Source: Oreohelix idahoensis
Taxonomy: Eukaryota > Mollusca > Gastropoda > Stylommatophora > Oreohelicidae
Reading direction: 5' to 3'
DNA length: 64,000 nt
NCBI GenBank assembly: GCA_024509875.1
Contig: JAMPIV010010561.1
Coordinates: 1-64,000 of the forward strand
Of the stretch, positions 51,830 to 61,706 are shown one piece after another; position 1 is the first letter of the stretch, and the number at the start of each line of letters is the position of its first letter. A program made the translations under genes and the position numbers. Under the pieces are notes generated by a model. That model was not told the DNA's origin, ran no database searches, and worked only from the letters and a program-made list of their open reading frames with translations.

Positions 51830-53780
51830 CCTGTAATATTTATTCCTGAGATAACTATAAAAACAAAATGATGCAAAGGTGAAAAAAAGTATACTACCTG
51901 ATAAGTCAAATGGTGTCTGGAAAACTATAGTGGATGTCCCTCCACCTATGAAGAACGTCTGTCATACACACCATATTTTGATCAACTCTACACACTGGGT
52001 CTACACACTGGGTCTATCTCTCACATCAGTCTGTAGGCATTACAAACTGTAATAGACCAAAATAAAATGTGTCTGCTTATGTTAACACAAATGGTACGAT
52101 GATGAAGATTGAAATGATAATCACAGAACACATGACACTACAACAACTGATAGGCCGGTGGAGAGGAAGTTATAGACCAAGAAAGTAAGAATAGACCTTA
52201 TATTTACACCCAAACCTATCAAACGAACAAAAACAGGATCGTAAAATAACTTATATACACGGATAGCAGAGCAAAGGACTGAGACTCATGATAGAAAAAC
52301 AGCACGAAAGAAAGACTAATGTACAAGACAATAAGTAAACAAACAAACCGCAAACACCTAACACCAACAATTGTTCCACAAATTACATGAGGCTTCACAA
52401 CTCCCCAAGTCTTAGACAGACTGGGTTCCCTACAGCGCAATTTGTCTCACAAAAACTATTAAAGACAACACAAGGCAAATTTCTTCAATGAAGAAAGATG
52501 CTTTGTGCTCACCACTCAAAACTACCCTTATACAGAAATCGAAATTAAATACTACCACACAATATGAACGAAACAGAAACAGAATACTGGACAATGAAGT
52601 AACCCAAGAGCTATACTCGTGCACCCTGCAGCAAGGGGCAAACAGGAATGAATCAATATGTGACACATTTAACTAATAACAAGAGCTAATATAGAGATAG
52701 AGTACACTGTAAAAGTGATAGACAGAAGTAAGTCTATATATCATGAAGCAAGTGCTAAGTGGAACTAGTATCAAAATAAACTAAGTTTCGTACACCTAGT
52801 AGAAATAACAGACGATAGGGTTCAAATATAACGTTAATTAATCCCCAGAAATGCTACTGAAGAAAAATGGAAAAAAAACTATTAGTTCCGGACAATAACC
52901 TTATCAAGGACAAATAAATAAACAGATAAATAAATAGAAATTTAAAAAAAAAATATAGGAGATACAGTGGCACAAGTCAAGTAAACAGAAGACTGGAAAT
53001 TAACAAAATGAATAATAAACTTAACTTAACTATGTCCTCTGTCCGCTGCTCCACTTGAGATAGGTACAGGCTTGGAGTCCTGGTGTCACAGCTCATTGAT
53101 GGACACCACAAACAACACACTTCACGTTGCAAAACAGCACAGTCAAATGTCGAAGTCAGCTCCTCCGTGTAACTCAGCTCTCAGTACACGGTGAACCGGA
53201 TCTTCTTCACTACTGATACAAGGGGTAGAAAAGGAAAATACCTCTCTCACTGCTTACACCATCTCCAGGCCAGATGTTACGACTTCAGCCGATCAAAACA
53301 ATGGCCTTGTGGCAGACGATCTTTTTCGTATCAAAAGTCATGCCGAACTACACAGCACAGATTAATTGACGACAGATCAGCACACTCATCACGGGGCGGA
53401 ATAACACAATATCAGTGCGCCTAGGTAAACAAGACTGATTACCGCTTTTTCATCCTTCGTGCTACTCTCCAAAATAACAGTCGATCCCGTCAAAACTGTC
53501 CCTTCGCCTCTCAGCCAGAGATTAAACTATTTTTCGTTTCAAAATAATCACTGTCACGTATTTCGTTCTGCAGCTATACCATTGCTGACTATCGCTGAAA
53601 TGAAGACTTCAATTTTACACATAAAGTTCCTCTGACCTCATTTTTAAAAAAAAAAAGTCCTACTTCTTTGTTCCGCTTGAGATAATTATTCAACAGCAAC
53701 TCATGACAAGGCGAAATTTTCAAAAATTCTGCAGAAAAATAGTGGTGGGTATCTTCTTCCACTTACGAGTCCTCCAAATA
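51830..53780 (-). other. Element 1 leader between 5' LTR and gag
   Basis: About 1.95 kb without a coding region. On the minus strand, the sequence directly after the LTR reads TATTTGGAGGACTCGTAAG. TGGAGGACTCG could be the primer-binding site, but I could not match it to a particular tRNA. Confidence 0.6.
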
Positions 53781-54353
53781 TGTCAAGTGCTTAGCTGTGT
53801 GTGCACATTGACAAATATGTATTACATTACACATTGGGCGACAAACATGGCTCGTTATACACAGTTAATGTTAACTCACTGAACTCCAACAAGTAGGCAC
53901 GATATCCGACAACTTTATGTCAAAAACTTGAGCATAAACACAATAACACAGGCAGACTGCCGCTTTGGCCATAAATCACAAGAAAAGCACAATGAATGAT
54001 GTGCATAATTGGAACATCATCTAATGGAACGAATTTCACTATATCTCAATACATTTTCTACTTTCCTTCATCCAATTCGCCTTCACTCTTCACATAATCT
54101 CTCCTCGCTCTAATTTCTCTCTCGAATGCCTTTTCACGCATGACCCTTTTCATACCTGACCAGTCTTCACCACCACTTCGTTAACAACAACTCAGTCATG
54201 CCCGTGAACTCGAGATTAGAGCTTTCTGCAACTAATGCATTCATGCCCATCGTCAAACACTATTCACTAACTTCAACTCACAACTTACATAAACACATCT
54301 TGCTCCCACCGGAGCATAAGTACTGACATTCATTCTATAACCGGTTCGTGACA
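53781..54353 (-). repeat. 5' LTR of element 1
   Basis: 573 bp, beginning TGTCACGAACCGGTTATAGA and ending GCACTTGACA on the minus strand. It has its complete counterpart in the split 3' LTR. It is followed outside by the GCCTT duplication and the resumed LINE. Confidence 0.93.
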
Positions 54354-54496
54354 GCCTTAATAATGCTTAAAGTAAATGTGAGGATGAAAGGATACAGTAT
54401 TCATGATAAGAGAGAGGAAGGGCAGAATGTCACACGGGCCTGCGTGCCCAATTCTCAACGCTTTGAAAATAAAGTTCGTTCGTTCGTTCGTTCTCT
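54354..54496 (+). mobile_element. CR1-like LINE 3' end, right piece
   Basis: Continuation of the LINE interrupted at 35,794. It ends GGAAGGGCAGAATGTCACAC, GGGCCTGCGTGCCCAATTCT and AAATAAAGTTCGTTCGTTCG, the family tail. A (TC)n stretch follows. Confidence 0.85.
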
Positions 54497-55625
54497 CTCT
54501 CTCTCTCCCTCTGTTACGAAATCAGTTGTGTCCTTTTACATCATTTTCGTTCTCTCCTGCATTATCAACTTCTTACCTAGTCACTCAAATACTTGTTTAT
54601 AGTTGTACTTGAGTGAGATCAACTGTGAAGGTCTCTGAGGTAAACAATGGACAACTGTGTTACAGAGTACCTTTCTTGTTACCACCCTACGACCTCACTC
54701 TAAGTTATATTTTTTATTGACTAGATTGACTAGCGTGACTGAAAGCTACATAAAGTGTCTAGGGTATTGTAAGAGTGTTGTTAAAGAATCTCAATACAAA
54801 AACATATACAAACATATACTAATTACTATGATAAACTCAACTAACTCCAGATGTTAAATTTTATATTTAAAATATCTTTTGTTAAACTTTATTGGTCCTG
54901 AGCCTAAATTTGTTTTGGGTCAGGACTACAGTCAATGAGAATCAATTTAGATGGATAGATATATTTACGAATATATATATAAAGATATTTACATACAACA
55001 GACAATATGTCCATAGTACATTGTAAACAAATGTTCACTTTGATGTTATTTACTCTATTTAAATACTGGTGATGGGAAGCAGGTTGAGGATTGTCATCAT
55101 CCCACTGTCTTTTGTTTCACTATGATGGTTTATTATATTCTTTAGGATGAATGTTTTTGTAAGCACAGGAGATTATTCTTTAATCGTGATAGGTTGTCCC
55201 AGGCCAGATATTCAACTTATCTGGATCCTGGAATAAGCCGCAGTTGTAGTCAGTTTGGCCAAACACTTCAGTCTCCTCTGGACTTGAACTTCTTTAATAC
55301 AAGCAGGTGCCAGAGACTCTTTGAAATCGTGCAGACTTCTTCAATGAGTGAGTATTAGCACCAGACAAGTGCCAGCAGGAACCCCTGTCAATGCAAGTTA
55401 TAGTTATGTCTTAATACCAAACTAACTCCTCCTAATTTACATGTAAACATACATGCAATACAAAATAACATGGTCAGCTCTCTCTGACAACTCTGCTTCT
55501 CCACTTTAGTTTGATGGAACAAATGGTACCAGTTTTCTTTTCTCTTCCATAATGGATGCTACGCCTCTGTCATTCCTGCAGTAATCTTTTCCATGCAATA
55601 AGATAGGTGTAATGTTCCTGTATGC

Positions 55626-55630
<5 letters not shown>
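54497..55630. other. No feature recognised
   Basis: AT-rich spacer. No gene or family match seen. Confidence 0.5.
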
Positions 55631-55631
<1 letters not shown>

Positions 55632-55698
<67 letters not shown>

Positions 55699-55713
55699 AT
55701 ATATATATATGTA

Positions 55714-55773
<60 letters not shown>

Positions 55774-56211
55774 TGTATGTATGTATGTATGTATGTATGT
55801 ATGTATGTATGTATGTATGTATGTATGTATGTATGTATGTATGTATGTATGTATGTATGTATGTATGTATGTATGTATGTATGTATGTATGTATGTATGT
55901 ATGTATGTATGTATGTATGTATGTATGTATGTATGTATGTATGTATGTATGTATGTATGTATGTATGTATGTATGTATGTATGTATGTATGTATGTATGT
56001 ATGTATGTATGTATGCATGTATGCATGCATGCATGCATGCATGCATGCATGCATGCATGCATGCATGCATGCATGCATGCATGCATGCATGCATGCATGC
56101 ATGCATGTATGTATGTATGTATGTATGTATGTATGTATGTATGTATGTATGTATGTATGTATGTATGTATGTATGTATGTATGTATGTATGTATGTATGT
56201 ATGTATGTATG
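55632..56211. repeat. Compound microsatellite: (TA)n, (ATGT)n, (ATGC)n, (ATGT)n
   Basis: About 580 bp. It comprises TA repeats with a few TATG interruptions (55,632-55,745), (TATG)n to about 56,012, a self-complementary (CATG)n block of about 94 bp (56,013-56,106), and (TATG)n again to 56,211. Nearly every step alternates purine and pyrimidine. Long Cys-Met-Tyr-Val frames here are repeat by-products. Confidence 0.98.
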
Positions 56212-56475
56212 TGTTACGGGCTTCTCGGGATCCCAGTATGTTCTGGGTGCTTCGATGACTTCTAGTATTTGAGGATGACCAAGTTATTATATTCGTATTC
56301 AGTTTATAGAGTCAAAGTCCCTCGGGTTCTTATCACTTTTGTAGGATTCCGTAATACTGTTCATTGGTATCGATAATGTCTGCTTAACCCTTGTGATTCA
56401 TTATGTGCTGAATGTGTTTCATATTAAATTCGACCCTTGACTGACCTGTATTAGTCTCTTGTCTTATTAATTATA
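56212..56475 (+). mobile_element. Candidate short LTR upstream of isolated gag
   Basis: Begins TGTTACGGGCTTC directly after the microsatellite, similar to the TGTCACGAACC start of element 1. It is followed by TTGGCAGTGTGAGATG, which could be a primer-binding site. The end does not show a clear CA, and no partner LTR was found, so the assignment is tentative. Confidence 0.35.
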
Positions 56476-56481
56476 TTGGCA

Positions 56482-56568
56482 GTGTGAGATGCAGCGTGTT
56501 AAGACATTAATCATCACTGGTCATGATCAGTTGAGGATTAATAGCATTTAACACGCTGCATCTCACAC
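56482..56568. repeat. Multi-part foldback upstream of gag
   Basis: Outer arms of 21 nt (56,482-56,502 and 56,548-56,568; GTGTGAGATGCAGCGTGTTA plus A) are perfectly complementary. Inner arms ATTAATC (56,506-56,512) and GATTAAT (56,536-56,542) also pair. The centre ACTGGTCATGATCAGT is a palindrome with one mismatched pair. The right arm reads in frame into the gag that starts at 56,583. Confidence 0.92.
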
Positions 56569-56582
56569 AACGAGATAAGGAA

Positions 56583-57302
56583 ATGGAATTTGAGAAGGAG
56601 AAAATGGAATTAAGGAGAATGGAACTTATGCAACTGGATCAAGCACATAAAAATGCCATGGAAATAGAAACATTAAAACTGCATGCAGAAAAAGAAAAAG
56701 CTTTAGAATTAGCTAAAGTGCAGTCTGAACAGACTAAGACTGCGGCTGCTACAAATATTTTTTATCCTAAGTTAAAAATGCCACATTTTGACCAGACTCG
56801 CGATTGTGTTGACTCTTTCCTATCTAGATTCATCATCAAGGTCACAGCTCTGAACATACCCAAAGAAAGATGGAGCAGTCTTTTACTTGATTTTTTGACT
56901 GGTGACTCACTTAAATGTTTCATGAGTCTTGATGAAAAGAGCAGAAGCGATTTCGATGTCGTAAAAGAGGTATTACTAAGACGTTTCCAGTTAACTGAGT
57001 CTGGATTCAGAGATCGCTTTCATGCTGCTAAACCAAGCAAGGATGCAGATTTTGGTGAATTCATTGCATCTATTAAACATTTCCTTAGCAGATGGATTGA
57101 TTTATCAGGTATAAATAAAACATATGAAGGTGTTATAGATCTCATGCTGCGAGATAAAGTTTTATCCGCATGCAGCACTGAATTAGAAGCATTTTTACAG
57201 GAAAGACATCCTAATTCTATTGATGAGTATGAAAAACTCGGAAGACAGTTGTTGCGTGCATATTTTGACGCACATTTTACAAAAATCGATATGGCTATTT
57301 AA
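56583..57302 (+). CDS. Isolated Gmr1-like Gag ORF with SCAN-like region
   Basis: 239 residues, uninterrupted. Residues 1-55 are a charged coiled coil (EFEKEKMELRRMELMQL). A capsid-like core follows (FYPKLKMPHFDQTRD, FLSRFIIKVTALNIPKERWS, DVVKEVLLRRFQLTESGF, DFGEFIASIKHFLSRWIDLS, GVIDLMLRDKVLSACSTELE, AFLQERHPNSIDEYEKL). The second half parallels SCAN domains. The reading frame stops soon after this region, with no knuckle, protease or pol behind it. Coding resemblance extends a few codons upstream of the chosen Met, into the foldback, so the true N-terminus is lost. It is either a truncated retroelement or, less likely, a co-opted gag gene. Confidence 0.8.
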   Translation: MEFEKEKMELRRMELMQLDQAHKNAMEIETLKLHAEKEKALELAKVQSEQTKTAAATNIFYPKLKMPHFDQTRDCVDSFLSRFIIKVTALNIPKERWSSLLLDFLTGDSLKCFMSLDEKSRSDFDVVKEVLLRRFQLTESGFRDRFHAAKPSKDADFGEFIASIKHFLSRWIDLSGINKTYEGVIDLMLRDKVLSACSTELEAFLQERHPNSIDEYEKLGRQLLRAYFDAHFTKIDMAI

Positions 57303-58479
57303 TATGGGAAAAATATAGACATTCATTTTTTTGTGTATGAAAATGCTGTTTATGGTAAAAGCGAGATAATCCATGTTTGATTCACACTTTTGATTATAGG
57401 AGTAATCGTTCTGGATATTGATCCAGCGCAAGGATATTGCGCTTGCGTTTGTACTTATTTTTTAGGGCCAGAAAATATATTAATTTGCTTATTGTGTTTA
57501 TGGCCTGAATTCATATGTATTACATATTATTAGTACAAGTAGAATCAGTCCTATATTGTATATTTTGGATTGGTAGGAGGGACTAGATTCTTGTATTCCG
57601 GTCTAGCGGAAGTATGAGTTGTCTTGACAAGTCGTGATGAGTTCCGATGTACTGCTTACAAATGGCGGGGTACGTTTTTCTAGAGCTGGTCCTTTCGTCA
57701 GAAAAAGATGTCTTGATGGTGTTTCCAGGTAAACCCAGCTCCAGATCTCTCGTCGGTTATAGCTTGACTTTGGATCGTTATGATAGTCTCGTGTTTTGTA
57801 TCGACGCAGATGACAGATTTTCCTGCAGCGGTTATGGCTACGTGAAATTAACCTGATCACCGTAGAGCTGTATGGAAACATTTACGAAATCATTTATATA
57901 ACCATTATAAATTAACTCTGGCTTATATTCTCCTTCCTATGAATGAGTGAACGACAACTCAGGGAGACAGCCATGTTGGATTTCGGTCATCATATGTTTT
58001 GATCACTGCCAAGAGAACAGATTATTTATCTTATTATCGGACAGTGACAGGGAGATCTCAATCTTGCTAGAAACCCCCTTTCGTGGTTTCATAATATATA
58101 CTACAAACTATGGACGTCAAGTAACTTTCGTTATTTATCGATCCGCCTTCACTGACGCGTTTAGTCAGATAGGGGGATGTGGCCATAATGTATCATGACA
58201 TTGAACTTTTGATGTACTGCCCATTATTTCTGAATGTGTCATGACTTCAGATCTGCTATGTACACCTACAAATTGATATGTCAACGAACCATGATGTACT
58301 CGTATGTCCCAGTGTGTACGTCTGAATAAATTGAGTAAACTAAGATTCCAGCAGTCTGCATTGGTGCCTTGTAGACACAAGTGTGAGTGGTTATATTGGT
58401 CAGCACACGAACAGTACACCATTCGCGGTAATCACACTCTACACTTCTACTTCATACATACACCATCCTGCGTCGGCTG
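57303..58479. other. No feature recognised
   Basis: No supported gene. Weak frames at 57,603-57,881 (minus), 57,947-58,198 (plus) and 58,165-58,422 (minus) have no recognisable domain. Confidence 0.45.
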
Positions 58480-58635
58480 AAGTGACCAAGTTTAGGGCCT
58501 GCTTCCCCTGGAGCCTTTGCCTTCCCTAACTCAGGACTAGGGTGAGTTACCCATTTACAGCTGGGTAGACTGGAGCATGCCTGATCTCAACAACACACCA
58601 CTCTTCCTTACAGAGCAGACAGACTGATACTTTAA
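58480..58635 (-). repeat. SINE-1 body, minus strand
   Basis: The reverse complement of the SINE-1 body, containing GCCTTTGCCTTCCCTAACTC and GTTACCCATTTACAGCTGGG followed by TAGACTGGAGCATG. The head is not clear. Confidence 0.7.
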
Positions 58636-58639
58636 AGTG

Positions 58640-59996
58640 TGTGTGTGAAAGCAACTTTATACAGTGGAAAGAAAACAAGATTTTACAGTGGCGAGCCAGA
58701 TTCCTGGGTCCAGCTTACGCAGTTTTGTGTTGAGAATCACAGTTTACAGCTGAAAGAACATTTGTTTGAACACATCAACACCATTAGGACAGCTATACAG
58801 TCGATGTCAGCTTGACCTGTATTACCGATAGGATGCTGTATCTAGGTCAGCGCTTGTTGACAGTTTTTCGCTGTACAGACAGTATTACACAGGACAGTGG
58901 TATCAAGTGTAGAAAATATCTGGAGCAGTATTGTTGACATTTCTCAACGTACAGAAGAATCACAGTGTTGTTGAACATAAAGTGCATAGTTCATCGTGGG
59001 ATCTTCATATGCTCAAAAGAGAAAAAATTGACAGTGTAATAGTTTAGAATTAAATCTATTACTCAATAAAGTGGCAAGTTATTAGAATTAAAATAAACTG
59101 TGCCTGCTTTACAACACCATACCTGCAACACATTCCATTCATGACATAAATTATATTGTATGCTATATGCTATTTATGCTTACATGTTATTTGTTATGTA
59201 TTAAATTAATTTATGTTCTGTGTGACTAGTACAAGGTATGCCGAGTTACATTGGTCTGGTACTAGTATTCGATAGGTACACATTTTCTTAATTGGAAATT
59301 TGTTAGCAACAATTTGCTGCTATTTCTGTTAGTTGTGATGAGGTGTTCTTTTCTTCGTTGTTTTTGTTAATAATTTTGGTGTTCCTTAGTTTTGTTTGAT
59401 TTGTTTGTATAATTGTAGGTCTCATCTTTCCTTTCATTTCAGTTTTTTTTACACCCTTATGTTTATACACTGTGGCGTTATTTGTCTTGTCATTTTATTA
59501 TTGCAGTTATCATCACGGTTTCTGTGATCATTTTTTTTCATTTCTCCTATTTAATTTAATTTGATCTCTGCAAATGTGTTCATATTGTCTTTTCTTGTTT
59601 GTCCTTTGTAATGTCTTTAGTTGACATATGACGTATAGTGGTATACACTGATAGTATAGTACAGATCAGTACTTTATGATTGTTATTGTTATAAAACAAA
59701 ATGTACAAGACCTTTGTAAGGCTTGTCTCCCAAAGTGATTGGTAAAGGGAAATATTTTTTCCACAGGTACCCAAGTGATCTTTGATTACATTGAGATATA
59801 CAAGACCTTTGTAAGGCTTGTCTCCCACAGTATTTGAGATACAGTTATTGGGTCCATAGGTACTCAAGTTATCATTGGGTATTATAAACCATACAAGTTT
59901 GGACTAAGACTAAGTCTATGGTATAGACTTGTCTCTCATTAACGTGAAAGAGGGTAATTTATTTACTTTTTCAGGTTTCTGATTTAAGAAGACAAT
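58640..59996 (+). other. Presumed 5' region of LTR element 2
   Basis: Non-coding sequence before gag. TTTTACAGTGGCGAGCCAG (58,681-58,699) may mark an LTR end followed by a primer-binding-like TGGCGAGCC. Without the 3' LTR this cannot be confirmed. A roughly 95-bp direct repeat occurs at 59,704-59,798 and 59,799-59,890, sharing TACAAGACCTTTGTAAGGCT plus TGTCTCCCA. A third, worn piece follows near 59,894. Confidence 0.45.
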
Positions 59997-61706
59997 ATGT
60001 CTACATTAGATTATTTCATTGCACAAGGAAAATCTCTTGATAAGACTGGAAAAGACTTAGAACAATGGGCTGTTGCTCAATATGACAAAGCATTAGCTGC
60101 AGAAGAGAAAAAAATTGCTGCTGCTGTTGAAGAAAGAAAGGCTGCTGCTGAGGAAAAAAAAGCTGCGGCTGAGGAGAGAAAACTTCAAATAGAAGAAAAA
60201 AAAGCTGCTGCAGAAGAAAGGAAAGCCTTAGCTGAAGAAAAAAGATTAGAAAAAGAAGCTGATACTGCTGCTGAACTTAAGAAATTGCAGATGCAAGTGG
60301 AGGAAAGGAGATTTGAGGCAGAACAGAAGAAATTAGAAGCTGATGCAGAGCAGAAAAAATTAGAAGTTGCTGCAGAACAGAAAAAATTAGAAGTTGCTGC
60401 AGAACAGAAAAAATTAGAAGCTGCTGCAGAACAGAAAAAACTAGAAGTTGCTGCTGCTGCAGAACAGAAAAAATTAGAAGCTGCTGCAGAACAGAAAAAA
60501 CTAGAAGTTGCTGCTGCTGCAGAACAGAAAAAATTAGAAGCGGCTGCAGAACAGAGAAGATTAGATAGAGAAGCTGAAGAGAGAAAAGCAATAAGAGAAC
60601 ATGAGTTTGAATTAGAGAAATTAAAATTGACATGTATGAGTAATGTTAATCAGGCATCTGGTGGTAATGGTAAACCCTTTGTGTACAAGGTCAAAGTACC
60701 AGCGTTTAACCCTACCAGTGATGACATAACATTTTGGCTTTCTAGATTTGAACGGGCTTGTCGATCTCATAATGTTGACAAATCACAGTATGTGAATCAG
60801 TTGTCTGAAAATCTAAAAGGGGAGTCTCTGAGTAAGTTATATTTTGTTGAAGAGGCCGACAAAGATAATTATGATGCTGTTAGGGCAGCTTTGATAAAGA
60901 GATATCAGCTGTCTGAAGAAGGTTATCGTCTTTTGTTTAAAACAATGAGACCTGAGGTAGGTGTAGAATTCTCAGATTTCATCTCAAAAGCACGAATTAC
61001 ACTTTCACGATGGATTGAATTATCCAAAACAGAGAAAACATTTGATGGTCTTACAGATTTATTGCTAAGAGACAAGGTCATGTCTTCTGTAAATAAATCA
61101 TTCCTAGAGTTCTTACATGAGCGTAAACCTAGTACAATAAAGCAAATGGAAGAATATTGTGACCAGTATGCCACGGCACACCCTGACATGATTCTTAGTA
61201 ACTCTAACATTAAAGAGAGTATGCCAGTTGCTTCGGCAACAGAATATAATCAGAATTACTCACACAAATTCCAAGGAGCTAAAAATAAATTTGATAAAAA
61301 GGTTAATTGGAATAAGTATCAAAACCAAGATAACCACTCAAATCAGAGTTCTTCTTTGAAGAACTGGAATCGGGCTGATAGTCCTCGACACGCGAGGGGT
61401 ACCCATAATGTTAGAAATTCTCGGAAAGGGAGTAGCTATAGAAACTACCCAAGTGCTTCATGGAGACAAAAGAAACAATATTACAGGGATACTCAATATA
61501 ACGAGCATGATGATTATGATCATGAATATTATGATTCAAACCCAAATAGGGGTTATAACAGAGGCAATAATAATTATAGAGACAATTATAACCGAGGTAG
61601 ATCACAACACAAAAGACATGGTAAATCGTATTACCAGGCTAACTCTGCACAACAGGAGTTCCACGACACCGATAATCAGAATAATGATAAAAAAAGACTC
61701 CAATAG
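59997..61706 (+). CDS. Gag of Gmr1-like LTR retrotransposon 2
   Basis: 569 residues, intact. It starts MSTLDYFIAQGKSLDKTGKD, matching the Gag start of element 1. Residues about 30-215 are a long coiled coil built of near-identical 11-13-residue repeats (AEQKKLEVAA, AEQKKLEAAA). The capsid-like core (FWLSRFERACRSHNVDKSQY, ALIKRYQLSEEGYRLLF, EFSDFISKARITLSRWIELS, GLTDLLLRDKVMSS, FLEFLHERKPSTIKQMEEY) contains the SCAN-like segment. The C-terminus is rich in Asn, Arg, Tyr, Gly and His (NRGYNRGNNNYRDNYNRGRS) and contains no Cys, so the zinc knuckle of element 1 is missing. The final 100 codons overlap the pol frame. The start is chosen by homology with element 1. Confidence 0.92.
   Translation: MSTLDYFIAQGKSLDKTGKDLEQWAVAQYDKALAAEEKKIAAAVEERKAAAEEKKAAAEERKLQIEEKKAAAEERKALAEEKRLEKEADTAAELKKLQMQVEERRFEAEQKKLEADAEQKKLEVAAEQKKLEVAAEQKKLEAAAEQKKLEVAAAAEQKKLEAAAEQKKLEVAAAAEQKKLEAAAEQRRLDREAEERKAIREHEFELEKLKLTCMSNVNQASGGNGKPFVYKVKVPAFNPTSDDITFWLSRFERACRSHNVDKSQYVNQLSENLKGESLSKLYFVEEADKDNYDAVRAALIKRYQLSEEGYRLLFKTMRPEVGVEFSDFISKARITLSRWIELSKTEKTFDGLTDLLLRDKVMSSVNKSFLEFLHERKPSTIKQMEEYCDQYATAHPDMILSNSNIKESMPVASATEYNQNYSHKFQGAKNKFDKKVNWNKYQNQDNHSNQSSSLKNWNRADSPRHARGTHNVRNSRKGSSYRNYPSASWRQKKQYYRDTQYNEHDDYDHEYYDSNPNRGYNRGNNNYRDNYNRGRSQHKRHGKSYYQANSAQQEFHDTDNQNNDKKRLQ

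Noticed and set aside
55559..56272. Several long frames of Cys-Met-Tyr-Val or His-Thr-Tyr-Ile repeats
   Set aside because: All are translations of the TA/TATG/CATG array.
60277..60633. Minus-strand Leu-rich frame
   Set aside because: Antisense of the coiled-coil repeats of Gag 2.
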